DNA of 64,000 nt from Shinella sp. CPCC 101442 (GCF_024704725.1 NZ_JALIQS010000005.1:62001-126000), one strand, 5' to 3'. Positions 39,952 through 50,704 are shown, numbered from the stretch's first letter. Notes: generated from the letters alone by a model not told the origin. Made by a program: numbers and translations.

Positions 39952-40605
39952 ATGTCCGAAGCCGATAAACGCTGCCGTCTCGTGTTGATCCTTCCCGAAG
40001 GCGAGGACCTTTCCGCGCGCGCTGCAATGCTCGAAGCTGCGCTGAAGGGTGGCGATGTCGCCTCGGTGATCCTGCCGCAATACGGTCTCGATGACGGCCT
40101 GTTCCAGAAGCATGCGGAGGCGCTCGTCCAGATCGTTCAGGATGCCGGCGCCGCCGCGCTTATCGCCGGCGACACGCGGGTTGCCGGCCGGGCGAAGGCC
40201 GACGGCATCCATATTACCGGCGGGCTGGAGGTGTTCAGCGAAGCCGTTGAAAAATTCACCCCGAAGCTCATCGTCGGCGGCGGCAATGCCACGGACCGCC
40301 ACAAGGCGCTGGAAATCGGTGACATCCAGCCGGACTATATCTTCTTCGGCAAGATCGGCGGCGACATCAAGCCCGAGGCGCATCCGAAGAACCTCGCGCT
40401 TGCCGAATGGTGGGCCTCGATGGTGGAAATTCCCTGCATCGTGCTCGGCGGGACCGACCCGCAGTCCGCCCTTGCCGTCGCCGAGAGCGGTGCGGAGTTC
40501 GTCGCGCTCGACAAGGCTGTTTTTGCCGACCCCGAGCAGGCGCCGCATGTCGTTGCCGCGGTCAATGCTCTTCTGGACGAAAAAGCGCCACGGTTTGAGC
40601 AATAG
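39952..40605 (+). CDS. thiE: Thiamine-phosphate synthase family protein, divergent
   Basis: A 217-residue TIM-barrel protein of the TMP synthase/TenI family: LVLILPEGEDLSAR, ALIAGDTRVAGRAKADGIHI, PDYIFFGKIGGDIKPEAH, PCIVLGGTDPQSALAVAESG. The DGIH and GG...A motifs fit. The canonical GPxFPTxTK loop is replaced by FGKIGGDIKPEAHPKN, so ThiE activity is not assured. No THI-box riboswitch was found upstream. It is followed after 9 bp by the Sel1-repeat gene. Confidence 0.65.
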   Translation: MSEADKRCRLVLILPEGEDLSARAAMLEAALKGGDVASVILPQYGLDDGLFQKHAEALVQIVQDAGAAALIAGDTRVAGRAKADGIHITGGLEVFSEAVEKFTPKLIVGGGNATDRHKALEIGDIQPDYIFFGKIGGDIKPEAHPKNLALAEWWASMVEIPCIVLGGTDPQSALAVAESGAEFVALDKAVFADPEQAPHVVAAVNALLDEKAPRFEQ

Positions 40606-40614
40606 TAGGCGCTC

Positions 40615-41754
40615 ATGATCAGGGCCCTTCTTTCACAAGCTTGCCGTATCGCGCCGGTGGCGCTTCTCGCCACGGGCGTGCTCGTCGCCGCGCCGTCGCT
40701 TGCCGAGACCGCCAAGAAAGGGCCGTCGGTCACCGTCGACGATGCCAAGGCCGGTGACAAGGATGCGGCAAGCGAGGTGAAGCCTGCCGCTCTCGACGAG
40801 CAACCTGAGGTCAAGAAGGATGACAAGAAGCCGGACGATGGCCCCTCCACCGGTCTTTCGGTGCTCGACCGCATGGGCGCCGATCTGCCGGCGCTGCCGG
40901 CGGAAAAGCCGTTTTCCGGCAAGATCGACGAGGCCTATGGCGCTTTCCAGCGTGGCCATTACCTGACCGCGATGGAACTCGCTCTTCCGCGCGCGCAGCT
41001 CGGCGATCCCGCCGCGCAGACCCTCGTTGCGGAAATTCTGGACCGCGGTCTCGGCGTGAAGCGCGATCGCAAGCAGGCGATGTTCTGGTATGAGCAGGCG
41101 GCCAATGGCGGCGATCCGACCGGCATGTTCAAATACGCGATCCTGCTGATGGAGCGTTCGGCTTCGGCCGATGACCGCAAGAAGGCCGACGTGTTGATGA
41201 AGAAGTCGGCCGATCTCGGCAATGCGTCGGCGCAGTTCAACTATGCGCAGGTGCTGGTGGCCGATACGCCTGGCGACAAAGGCCTTCGCAACGCGCTGCC
41301 CTATTATGAAAAATCGGCCGAGCAGGGCATCGCGGATGCGCAATATGCCGTCGCGCAGATTTATATCAATCTGACGGACCTGCCCGAGGACAAGACGAAG
41401 CGCGCGCGCGAGTGGTTGCTGCGCGCGGCGCGTGCGGGTTTCGACACGGCCCAGCTCGATCTCGGCATGTGGCTGGTGAACGGTACGGCCGGTGATCGCG
41501 ACTACGACACCGGCTTCAAATGGCTGAAGCGCGCCGCCGATGGCGGCAATGTCGTCGCCCAGAGCAAGCTCGCGCAGCTCTATATCCACGCCATCGGCAC
41601 GCGACCCGATCCGATCGAGGCGGGCAAATGGTTCGTGCTGGCGCGGCGCGCAGGGCTGAACGATCCGTCCCTCGAGGATTTCTACCTCGGCCTGACGGAC
41701 CAGCAGCAAAAAGCTGCGATCACGGCGGCGAACAAGTATCGCTCGGGGTCGTAG
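40615..41754 (+). CDS. Exported Sel1-repeat protein
   Basis: A 379-residue protein with a signal peptide (MIRALLSQACRIAPVALLAT, ending SLA). A charged Lys/Asp/Glu-rich linker (~30-75) follows, then about six Sel1/TPR-like repeats (~100-365: GDPAAQTLVAEILDRGLGVK, AMFWYEQAANGGDPTGMFKY, ARKWLLRAARAGF type). It is a likely periplasmic scaffold. It sits 9 bp after the thiE-like gene. Confidence 0.9.
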   Translation: MIRALLSQACRIAPVALLATGVLVAAPSLAETAKKGPSVTVDDAKAGDKDAASEVKPAALDEQPEVKKDDKKPDDGPSTGLSVLDRMGADLPALPAEKPFSGKIDEAYGAFQRGHYLTAMELALPRAQLGDPAAQTLVAEILDRGLGVKRDRKQAMFWYEQAANGGDPTGMFKYAILLMERSASADDRKKADVLMKKSADLGNASAQFNYAQVLVADTPGDKGLRNALPYYEKSAEQGIADAQYAVAQIYINLTDLPEDKTKRAREWLLRAARAGFDTAQLDLGMWLVNGTAGDRDYDTGFKWLKRAADGGNVVAQSKLAQLYIHAIGTRPDPIEAGKWFVLARRAGLNDPSLEDFYLGLTDQQQKAAITAANKYRSGS

Positions 41755-41787
41755 GACGCCGCATATTTACCCTGTTGCACGATCGTG

Positions 41788-41815
41788 GCCCCTGCATTGC
41801 AGCCGATGCAGGGGC
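41788..41815 (+). terminator. Hairpin after the Sel1-repeat gene
   Basis: A perfect 10-bp stem GCCCCTGCAT/ATGCAGGGGC with an 8-base loop lies 33 bp past the stop. No T-run follows, so terminator activity is uncertain. Confidence 0.4.
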
Positions 41816-41937
41816 TGAAGGCTTGAAACTTCGCCGGATTTGTGGTCTTGAAGCCCGCACATCCGGTCCCCGTGCATTTGCGCGCCGCGGCTTTTGCCGT
41901 CCCGATGCGCCGGACATTCCCGAAGGACATTCATTTT

Positions 41938-42738
41938 ATGGCTCGTTCAGCTCTTCTTAACGTTATGGTTCAGGCCGCCTTCAAGGCCGGCAAGTCGCTT
42001 TCGCGCGATTTCGGCGAAGTGCAGAACCTGCAGGTTTCGCTCAAAGGCCCCGCCGACTACGTGGCGCAGGCCAACCGCAAGGCCGAGAAGATCATTCGCG
42101 AAGAGCTGATGAAGGCGCGCCCGACCTACGGTTTCCTCGACGACGCGGCCGAAGAGGTCATCGGCACGGATGGAGCGCATCGCTGGATCGTCAAGTCGCT
42201 CGACGGCACGACCAACTTCCTGCACGGCATTCCTGCCTTCGCCAGCACGATCGCGCTGGAGCGCAACGGCGAAATCGTGGCCGCCGTCGCTCTCAACCCG
42301 GCGACGGACGAGCTCTTCACCGCCGAGCGCGGCGGCGGCGCCTTCCTCAACGACCGTCGCCTGCGCGTGGCGGCCCGCAAGGCCCTGTCGGATTGCGTCA
42401 TCGGCTGCAGCGTGCCGCATCTTGGCAACGGCAACCACGGCAAGTTCCTTGTCGAACTGCGCCATGTGATGGGCGAAGTCGCCGGCATGCGCCGTCTCGG
42501 CTCCACCGCGCTCGATCTCGCCTATGTCGCCGCCGGCCGTTTCGACGGCTTCTGGGAGCGCGAACTGGCGGAATGGGACATGGCGGCCGGCATGCTCCTG
42601 ATTCGTGAAGCCGGTGGCTACGCGACGGACCTCGACGGCGGCAATGACATGTTCAACACCGGCACCGTGGTCGCCGGCAACGAATATATCCACAAGGCGC
42701 TGCGCGACGTGCTGCACCGCCCGGTGCCGACGCGCTGA
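41938..42738 (+). CDS. Inositol-monophosphatase homologue with altered metal site
   Basis: A 266-residue protein from the ATG at 41938 (MARSALLNVMVQAAFKAGKS), after AAGGAC. The fold and length are those of IMPase/SuhB. The metal site is changed: the usual GEES is replaced by DDAAEE (residues 68-73), and the usual WIVDPxDGTTNF reads WIVKSLDGTTNF, with Lys86-Ser87 where the bridging Asp and Pro belong. Asp89 of LDGTTNF and Asp214 of EWDMAAG remain. From the known IMPase mechanism this should disrupt at least one Mg site. The frame is intact and well conserved in style, so a regulatory or binding role is plausible. Confidence 0.85.
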   Translation: MARSALLNVMVQAAFKAGKSLSRDFGEVQNLQVSLKGPADYVAQANRKAEKIIREELMKARPTYGFLDDAAEEVIGTDGAHRWIVKSLDGTTNFLHGIPAFASTIALERNGEIVAAVALNPATDELFTAERGGGAFLNDRRLRVAARKALSDCVIGCSVPHLGNGNHGKFLVELRHVMGEVAGMRRLGSTALDLAYVAAGRFDGFWERELAEWDMAAGMLLIREAGGYATDLDGGNDMFNTGTVVAGNEYIHKALRDVLHRPVPTR

Positions 42739-42848
42739 TGCGTTGAGGACGGCGGCGTATCAAAGCGCCGCTGTTGCCGCTAAGCCCTTCAATTCCACAC
42801 AATCTTCCTCTAGTCTCCGCCCCGACGAGAAAGCGGAGATGCGACTAC

Positions 42849-43931
42849 ATGGCTAAGCTGGCGCTGTCGGGCTGGGGAGGGTCGTCCGAGACCGGAGACG
42901 ACTACCCGCACAAACTTTCGAGCCCCATGGCGTTCTTCTGGACGATGGTGATCTTCCTCATCATCGTCGGCTTCGTCGCGGCCATCCTATTCCGCCAGGC
43001 GCAGACGGCGTTCCTGTCCAATCCCGGGCTCAACGGCCTCATTGTCGGCGTGCTTCTGATCGGCGTTCTCCTGGTGTTCAACCATGTTCTGGCGCTGCGG
43101 CCCGAAGTGCGCTGGTTCAATTCGTTCCGCGCGGCCGGCAGCGCCGAAAAGGTCGGGCGCGATCCCGTCTTGCTCGCGCCGATGCGGGCGCTGATCGGCC
43201 GGCGCCATTCCGTCGCGCTCTCGACCGCGACGCTTCGCTCGATCCTCGATTCCATCGCCACGCGTCTCGACGAATCGCGAGACACCTCCCGCTACCTGAT
43301 CGGCCTTCTGGTCTTTCTCGGCCTGCTCGGCACCTTCTGGGGTCTGCTCGGCACGATCGGCTCGATCAGCGCGGTCATCCAGTCGCTGGATGCCGGTGGC
43401 GGCACGGCGAACGACATTCTGACGGCCCTCAAACAGGGCCTTTCCGCGCCGCTCGAAGGCATGGGCACGGCCTTCTCCACCTCGCTCTTCGGTCTGGCCT
43501 CCTCGCTCATCCTCGGCTTCCTCGACCTGCAGGCGGGCCGCGCGCAGAACCGGTTCTATACCGAGCTGGAAAACTGGCTGTCCTCGGTGACCGATGTCGG
43601 CACCGAGTTCCAGCCGGCGGCCGACCTGGCCGCCACGTCCTCCACCGACGTTCAGGCGCTCGCCGAGCAGATTCTGAAACTTGCGCAGCATGAGGGCGGC
43701 GGTCAGCGCTCGACGGCGGCGATGGCGAGCCTTGCCGAGGGTATTCAGGGTCTCGTGAAAAACATGCGCAGCGAGCAGCAGATGCTGCGCGACTGGATCG
43801 AGGCGCAGCAGGAGGAAGCCAAGGCGCTCCGCCGCACGCTCGACCGGCTTGCCGCGCGCTCGGGCGAACGGTCGGTCGAGAAACTGCCCGAACGCACCAC
43901 CGAGAAGGCTCACAAGGCCGGGGGCGAATAG
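42849..43931 (+). CDS. MotA/TolQ/ExbB-type proton-channel protein
   Basis: About 360 residues from the ATG at 42849 (MAKLALSGWGGSSETGDDYP); the frame opens earlier. Membrane segments lie at ~28-50 and ~60-82, with a third in YLIGLLVFLGLLGTFWGLLG (~155-180) and a fourth near TSLFGLASSLILGFLDLQAG (~225-245). A long cytoplasmic helical tail follows. The TFWGLLGTIGSI block is typical of the family. It precedes by 2 bp an OmpA/MotB-like partner. No flagellar or tol gene is nearby, so what the motor drives is unknown. Confidence 0.88.
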   Translation: MAKLALSGWGGSSETGDDYPHKLSSPMAFFWTMVIFLIIVGFVAAILFRQAQTAFLSNPGLNGLIVGVLLIGVLLVFNHVLALRPEVRWFNSFRAAGSAEKVGRDPVLLAPMRALIGRRHSVALSTATLRSILDSIATRLDESRDTSRYLIGLLVFLGLLGTFWGLLGTIGSISAVIQSLDAGGGTANDILTALKQGLSAPLEGMGTAFSTSLFGLASSLILGFLDLQAGRAQNRFYTELENWLSSVTDVGTEFQPAADLAATSSTDVQALAEQILKLAQHEGGGQRSTAAMASLAEGIQGLVKNMRSEQQMLRDWIEAQQEEAKALRRTLDRLAARSGERSVEKLPERTTEKAHKAGGE

Positions 43932-43933
43932 AG

Positions 43934-44965
43934 ATGGCGCTCGCCCGCAATCGGCGCAGCCAGCGCTCGGTCGATTACTGGCCGGGCTTCGTCGATGCAC
44001 TCTCGACGTTGCTGCTCGCCATCATGTTCCTGCTCACGGTCTTCGTGCTGGCGCAGTTCTTCCTCAGCCGTGAAATCTCCGGCAAGGACGATGTGCTCAA
44101 CCGGCTGACCAGCCAGATCAACGAGTTGACGCAGCTTCTGGCGCTGGAAAAGAGCGGCAAGCAGGACCTCGAGGACACGCTCGCCAATCTCCAGGCTTCG
44201 CTCGCTTTGTCCGAAAGCGACCGCACGCGCCTTCAGCAATTGCTCGATAGCGGTTCCGGCGCCTCCGACGCGGCCAATGCCCGCGTGACGACGCTGGAAG
44301 GCGAGCTGGATTCGGAAAAGCAGGTGAGCGCACGGGCCGCAAGCCAGATCGAACTGCTCAACCAGCAGATCGCGGCTTTGCGCAGCCAGATCGCCGCCGT
44401 GGAAGAAGCGCTTCAGGCTTCCGAGGCCAAGGACAAGTCTTCGCAGACGAAGATCGCCGATCTCGGCCGCCGCCTCAACGTCGCGCTGGCGCAGCGCGTG
44501 CAGGAACTGAATCGCTATCGCTCCGATTTCTTTGGCCGGCTGCGGGAAATCCTCTCCGACCGTGAGAACATCCGCATCGTCGGCGACCGCTTCGTCTTCC
44601 AGTCGGAAGTTCTGTTCCCCTCCGGGGGCAATGACCTCAACGAGGCGGGACAGGCGGAGATGAAGAAGCTTGCAACCGCGCTGCTCGATCTCGCCAAGGA
44701 AATCCCCGCCGAGATCAATTGGGTGCTGCGCGTCGACGGCCACACGGACAACGTTCCGCTCTCAGGCACCGGCCGCTACCGTGACAACTGGGAACTCTCG
44801 TCCGCCCGCGCGACGTCGGTCGTGAAGTTCCTCATCGCCAACGGTGTTCCGGCCAATCGCCTCGTTGCTGCGGGCTTCGGCGAGTTCCAGCCGATTGCCG
44901 AAGGCAACGACGACGCGGCAAAGGCGACCAACCGCCGTATCGAGCTGAAGCTCACCGAGAGGTAG
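43934..44965 (+). CDS. MotB/OmpA-like peptidoglycan-anchored partner
   Basis: A 343-residue protein with one N-terminal membrane helix preceded by the MotB-like motif SVDYWPGFVDALSTLL, whose Asp near residue 21 may carry protons. A long coiled coil follows (~55-190: LTSQINELTQLLALEKSGKQ). The C-terminal OmpA-like domain (~215-340: VLRVDGHTDNVPL, LSSARATSVVKFL) binds peptidoglycan. With the channel gene just upstream it forms a stator-like two-gene unit spanning inner membrane and wall. Confidence 0.9.
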   Translation: MALARNRRSQRSVDYWPGFVDALSTLLLAIMFLLTVFVLAQFFLSREISGKDDVLNRLTSQINELTQLLALEKSGKQDLEDTLANLQASLALSESDRTRLQQLLDSGSGASDAANARVTTLEGELDSEKQVSARAASQIELLNQQIAALRSQIAAVEEALQASEAKDKSSQTKIADLGRRLNVALAQRVQELNRYRSDFFGRLREILSDRENIRIVGDRFVFQSEVLFPSGGNDLNEAGQAEMKKLATALLDLAKEIPAEINWVLRVDGHTDNVPLSGTGRYRDNWELSSARATSVVKFLIANGVPANRLVAAGFGEFQPIAEGNDDAAKATNRRIELKLTER

Positions 44966-45086
44966 CCACCAAGGCACCGGGATGGGAATGACCACACTCC
45001 CACCCCGCGCGACAGGTATTTCCCGCCTATTGATATGACGTGAACGTCAGCGTAAGTTTTTGCGATCTACGGCGGGAGGCGTTGTG

Positions 45087-46730
45087 ATGGACTGCGATCT
45101 TTTGGTGATCGGGGCGGGCCTTGCCGGTCTCGTTGCGGCGACGGAGGCGGCAGGACGGGGCCTCAAGGTCATTGTACTCGAGCAGGAGGGAGAGCAGAAC
45201 CTCGGCGGGCAGGCCTTCTGGTCGCTCGGCGGCCTGTTCTTCATCGATAGTCCCGAGCAGCGGCGCCTGCGCATCCGCGACACGCTCGCGCTGGCGCGGC
45301 AGGATTGGCTGGGGTCCGCGGGCTTCGACCGGCCGGAGGATCATTGGCCACGCCGCTGGGCGGAAGCCTATCTCGACTTTGCCAGCGGCGAGAAGCGTGC
45401 CTGGCTGCATGCCATGGGCATGCGCTGGTTTCCCGTCGTCGGCTGGGCGGAACGTGGTGGCGGGCTTGCCACTGGCCACGGCAATTCCGTGCCGCGCTTC
45501 CATGTGACCTGGGGCACCGGCCCCGGTGTTCTCGCGCCTTTCCTTCGGCGTGCCGAAGCGCTTCGCGCCGCCGGAACGCTTGCATTCCGCTTCCGCCACC
45601 GCGTGGATGGCCTGATCGTCGAGAGTGGTGCGGTCGTCGGCGCGCAGGGTGTGGTGCTGGAGCCGGATCATGCGGCTCGCGGGCGGTCCACCTCAAGGGA
45701 GGTTGTCGGCGTTTTCCAGCTTCGCGCCGGCGCTGTGCTGGTCTCGTCGGGCGGCATTGGCGGAAATCAGGATCTGGTGCGGCAGAACTGGCCGCGTGAC
45801 CGGCTCGGAGAACCGCCCGCTTTCATGGTGAGCGGCGTGCCTGCCCATGTCGACGGGCGCATGCTGGGCATCGCGCAACGGGCTGGCGGCTCGGTCATCA
45901 ACGGCGACCGCATGTGGCACTATACGGAGGGTTTGCGGAACTGGGACCCGATCTGGCCCGGCCACGGCATCCGCATCCTGCCCGGCCCGTCTTCCTTGTG
46001 GCTCGATGCGCGCGGTCGCCGTTTCCCGGCGCCGGCCATGCCGGGCTTCGATACGCTGGCGACGTTGAAGGCCATCTGCGCGACGGGGTATGATCACAGC
46101 TGGTTCATCCTCACGCGGGCGATCATCAAGAAGGAATTCGCGCTTTCCGGTTCCGAGCAGAACCCGGATCTGACGGGCAAGGACATTCCGCTGCTTTTGA
46201 AGCGGCTTGGCAGGAACCCGCCCGGCCCGGTGCAGGCCTTCATGGACAAGGGCGAGGATTTCGTCGTGCGCGACGATCTCGATGACCTCGTCGCCGGCAT
46301 GAACGGGCTGACCGGCGAGCCGCTGCTCGACACGGCGCAGGTGCGGGCCGAGGTGGAGGCGCGGGACCGGGAGATCGTCAATTCCTTCTCAAAGGATGCG
46401 CAGGTGACGGCCATCCGCGGTGCGCGCAACTATCTTGGCGACAGGCTGATGCGCACGGCCTGCCCACACCGTCTGCTCGATCCCAAGGCCGGGCCGCTGA
46501 TCGCGGTGCGCCTCAACATCCTGACGCGCAAGACGCTTGGCGGGTTGCAGACCGACCTTTCCGGCCGGGTGCTGGAATTGTCGGGCAAGCCGGTGCCTGG
46601 CCTCTATGCGGCGGGCGAGGCAGCCGGCTTTGGCGGTGGCGGGGTGCACGGCTACAATGCGCTGGAGGGCACGTTCCTTGGCGGATGCCTGTTTTCCGGC
46701 CGCATCGCGGGCAGGGCGATCGGCGCCTGA
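45087..46730 (+). CDS. FAD-binding dehydrogenase (KstD/fumarate-reductase-like)
   Basis: About 547 residues from the ATG at 45087, preceded by GGGAGG. The N-terminal dinucleotide motif is DLLVIGAGLAGLVAATEAAG, then LEQEGEQNLGGQAFWSLGG. The C-terminal FAD site GLYAAGEAAGFGGGGVHGYN is typical of FAD_binding_2 flavoproteins. Relatives are often annotated as 3-ketosteroid dehydrogenase-like, but the substrate is unknown. It converges on the Bug-type binding-protein gene after 20 bp. Confidence 0.88.
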   Translation: MDCDLLVIGAGLAGLVAATEAAGRGLKVIVLEQEGEQNLGGQAFWSLGGLFFIDSPEQRRLRIRDTLALARQDWLGSAGFDRPEDHWPRRWAEAYLDFASGEKRAWLHAMGMRWFPVVGWAERGGGLATGHGNSVPRFHVTWGTGPGVLAPFLRRAEALRAAGTLAFRFRHRVDGLIVESGAVVGAQGVVLEPDHAARGRSTSREVVGVFQLRAGAVLVSSGGIGGNQDLVRQNWPRDRLGEPPAFMVSGVPAHVDGRMLGIAQRAGGSVINGDRMWHYTEGLRNWDPIWPGHGIRILPGPSSLWLDARGRRFPAPAMPGFDTLATLKAICATGYDHSWFILTRAIIKKEFALSGSEQNPDLTGKDIPLLLKRLGRNPPGPVQAFMDKGEDFVVRDDLDDLVAGMNGLTGEPLLDTAQVRAEVEARDREIVNSFSKDAQVTAIRGARNYLGDRLMRTACPHRLLDPKAGPLIAVRLNILTRKTLGGLQTDLSGRVLELSGKPVPGLYAAGEAAGFGGGGVHGYNALEGTFLGGCLFSGRIAGRAIGA

Positions 46731-46750
46731 GGCGCCGATCGGACTTTTCA

Positions 46751-47743
46751 TCAATCCATCTGGATGTTTGCGCCTTCGACGACGGGTTTCCACTTGGCGA
46801 GTTCGGCCGTCACATGTTTGCCGAGTTCTTCCGGCGTGGAGCCGACGATGGTGGCGCTGAACTCCTTCATGCGCTCGATGACGGCAGGGTCCTTCAAGGC
46901 GGTGTTGGCGGCTTCGTTGAGCTTGTCGACGGCCTCCTTCGGCGTGCCGGCCGGCGCAAACAGCGCGTTCCACGTATAGGTCTCGTAGCCGGGAATGCCC
47001 GATTCCGCGATCGTCGGCACATCGGGGAAGGATGCGGCGCGCTCCTTGGTGGTGACGGCAAGGGCGCGCAACGTGCCGGCCTTGATATGGCCGGAGGAGG
47101 AGGGCAGATTGTCGAACATGATGGGGATCTGGTTGCCGATCACGTCGTTCAGCGCCGGGCCGGAACCCTTATAGGGCACATGCTGCATGCTGACGCCTGC
47201 CATCGACTTGAAGAGTTCGCCGGAGAGATGCAGCGGCGTGCCGTTGCCGGAGGAAGCGTAGCTGTAGCCCTCCGGATCGGCCTTCAGCAGGGCCAGCAGT
47301 TCCTCGACGGTCTTGGCGGGCAGTTCGGGATTGACCACCAGCACGTTCGGGACGATCACCAGCAGTGAGACGGGCGAAAAATCCTTCTCCGCGTCGTAGG
47401 GTTTGGTCTTCAGGATCAGCGGGTTCAGAGCGTGGGTGGCGACCGTCCCCATCAGGATCGTGTAGCCGTCCGGCTCCGCGCGGGCGACGCGGTCCGCGCC
47501 AAGGCTGCCGCCGGCACCGCCGACATTTTCGACGATGATCTGCTGGCCGATATTTTCCGACATCTTCTGCGCGATGATACGGGCCACCACATCCGTCGAG
47601 CCGCCGGCCGCGAAGGGCACGACCAGCGTGATGGTGCGATCGGGAAACTGCTGGGCGCTGGCCGGTGCGGCGAGCGTGAGCGCCGCAAGTGCGGTGGCGC
47701 CGAGTGCAATCAGGGTCCGGCGGGTGATCGTCGAAAATGCCAC
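46751..47743 (-). CDS. Bug/TctC-family periplasmic substrate-binding protein
   Basis: About 330 residues from a GTG at 47743, seven bases after GGAGGA; an upstream ATG at 47779 lacks a ribosome site. The signal peptide is TRRTLIALGATALAALTLAA ending ASAQ. Family motifs are DRTITLVVPFAAGGSTDVVA, VENVGGAGGSLGADRVARAE and PYKGSGPALNDVIG. Bug proteins bind carboxylates for tripartite TctABC transporters. No TctA or TctB gene is adjacent, so it is an orphan. Confidence 0.92.
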   Translation of the reverse strand: MAFSTITRRTLIALGATALAALTLAAPASAQQFPDRTITLVVPFAAGGSTDVVARIIAQKMSENIGQQIIVENVGGAGGSLGADRVARAEPDGYTILMGTVATHALNPLILKTKPYDAEKDFSPVSLLVIVPNVLVVNPELPAKTVEELLALLKADPEGYSYASSGNGTPLHLSGELFKSMAGVSMQHVPYKGSGPALNDVIGNQIPIMFDNLPSSSGHIKAGTLRALAVTTKERAASFPDVPTIAESGIPGYETYTWNALFAPAGTPKEAVDKLNEAANTALKDPAVIERMKEFSATIVGSTPEELGKHVTAELAKWKPVVEGANIQMD

Positions 47744-47820
47744 GGTGGTCTCCTCCCAGGGTGACGTTGGGTCCGACACTCAGGATAGGGCGCCAGCCTC
47801 TCGTGGCAAGGGCGAACCGG

Positions 47821-49644
<1,824 letters not shown>

Positions 49645-49688
49645 ACCCCCGTTTCCAGCGCCTTGCGGCACGAATTGTCTTTCGGCTC

Positions 49689-49717
49689 TTGTTATCCAGA
49701 CGGCCTTCATGTATAGG
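49689..49717 (+). promoter_or_regulatory. Predicted promoter of rpmE
   Basis: TTGTTA (49689-49694), 17 bp, TATAGG (49712-49717). The start near 49724 gives a leader of about 110 nt that contains an 8-bp hairpin (GAAGCCGC/GCGGCTTC, 49734-49763). Confidence 0.45.
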
Positions 49718-49834
49718 CTCGCCATCGAATTGGGAAGCCGCAGGTCCGACCGGCCGCGGCTTCATTTACGTCTTTGGCCCCGCTGCCGCAATGCGTTGCG
49801 ACAAATGGCCCCCGGAACAGGCAGGAAGAGTGTC

Positions 49835-50056
49835 ATGAAGGCTGATATCCATCCCGACTACCACGTCATCAAGGTCGTCATGACCGACGGCACCACGTAC
49901 GAAACCCGCTCGACATGGGGTTCGGAAGGCGCAACGATGAACCTCGAAATCGATCCGAAGTCGCATCCGGCCTGGACCGGCGGCAACCAGCAGATGCTGG
50001 ACCGTGGCGGCCGCGTTTCCAAGTTCAAGAAGCGCTTCGAAGGCCTCGGCCTCTAA
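49835..50056 (+). CDS. rpmE: 50S ribosomal protein L31 (cysteine-free type)
   Basis: A 73-residue protein from the ATG at 49835, after AGGAAG ([20 protein letters not shown], ending [12 protein letters not shown]). It carries no CxxC, so it is the zinc-independent form. It pairs with the equally cysteine-free L36 in this window. It is a single gene with its own promoter and a strong terminator. Confidence 0.96.
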   Translation: MKADIHPDYHVIKVVMTDGTTYETRSTWGSEGATMNLEIDPKSHPAWTGGNQQMLDRGGRVSKFKKRFEGLGL

Positions 50057-50082
50057 TCTGCGCTTCGCAGACGGTTTTGAAG

Positions 50083-50107
50083 AACCCGGCTCCGGCCGGG
50101 TTTTTTG
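50083..50107 (+). terminator. Terminator of rpmE
   Basis: AACCCGGC / GGCCGGGTT hairpin followed by TTTTTT at 50101-50106. Confidence 0.9.
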
Positions 50108-50135
50108 TTGCCTGCAGTCCCGCTGATTCTCGAAA

Positions 50136-50160
50136 CAAAAAACCCGGCCGAAGCCGGGTT
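50136..50160 (-). terminator. Terminator of rcdA
   Basis: A perfect 8-bp stem AACCCGGC/GCCGGGTT (50141-50160) is followed on the minus strand by a T-run. It is almost the same sequence as the rpmE terminator 30 bp away. Confidence 0.9.
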
Positions 50161-50185
50161 TCAATCTGCGTTCTGTCTTTCCCGC

Positions 50186-50704
50186 TCAGCTGTTGCCGAA
50201 AGCGGTCTGCAGCAGGTTGATCTGGGCCTGCACGCTGTTCTGGTTGTCAGGTGCGAAGGCCTGGACGTCCTGCGGACGGTAGATTTCGCGGTCGAGCAGG
50301 GCGATGCGGTTCTGCAGGCGCAGCGAGCGTTCGATGAGGTCGCGGAAGGCTTCCGGCAGGTCGTTCCAGCCGGGCGCGGTCTTGTCGACGTTGAAGCTGT
50401 CGAGACGGACCTTGTTCTTTTCCGACAGCACCTGGTCGCGGCTCATCTCGCCATTGTTGACGGCGCGCTGGAGCAGCAGCCAGGAGGCCATCTGCATCAG
50501 GCGGGTGGTCAGCCGCATCGATTCTGCCGCATAGAGCACCGAGGCCATGCGGGGCAAGACCTTGGAGGCCTGGCGGCCGACGCCGTCGAGATAGCTCGCG
50601 GTTTCCTCGACGAGACCCATGCCCTCAGCGTACAGGGACTTGAATTGCGCCGACGACGCAACGTGGCCAGCAAAGCTGACGGTATTCAATCCTCTTTCGG
50701 ACAT
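50186..50704 (-). CDS. rcdA: RcdA-type protease adaptor (DUF1465)
   Basis: A 172-residue all-helical protein: MSERGLNTVSFAGHVASSAQ, EGMGLVEETASYLDG, AAESMRLTTRLMQMASWLLL, PEAFRDLIERSLRLQNRIAL. DUF1465 includes Caulobacter RcdA, an adaptor that brings cell-cycle substrates such as CtrA to ClpXP together with PopA and CpdR. The start follows AGGGATAAAACC. A perfect CtrA-type site lies 118-132 bp upstream, which fits the known CtrA control of rcdA. Confidence 0.9.
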   Translation of the reverse strand: MSERGLNTVSFAGHVASSAQFKSLYAEGMGLVEETASYLDGVGRQASKVLPRMASVLYAAESMRLTTRLMQMASWLLLQRAVNNGEMSRDQVLSEKNKVRLDSFNVDKTAPGWNDLPEAFRDLIERSLRLQNRIALLDREIYRPQDVQAFAPDNQNSVQAQINLLQTAFGNS

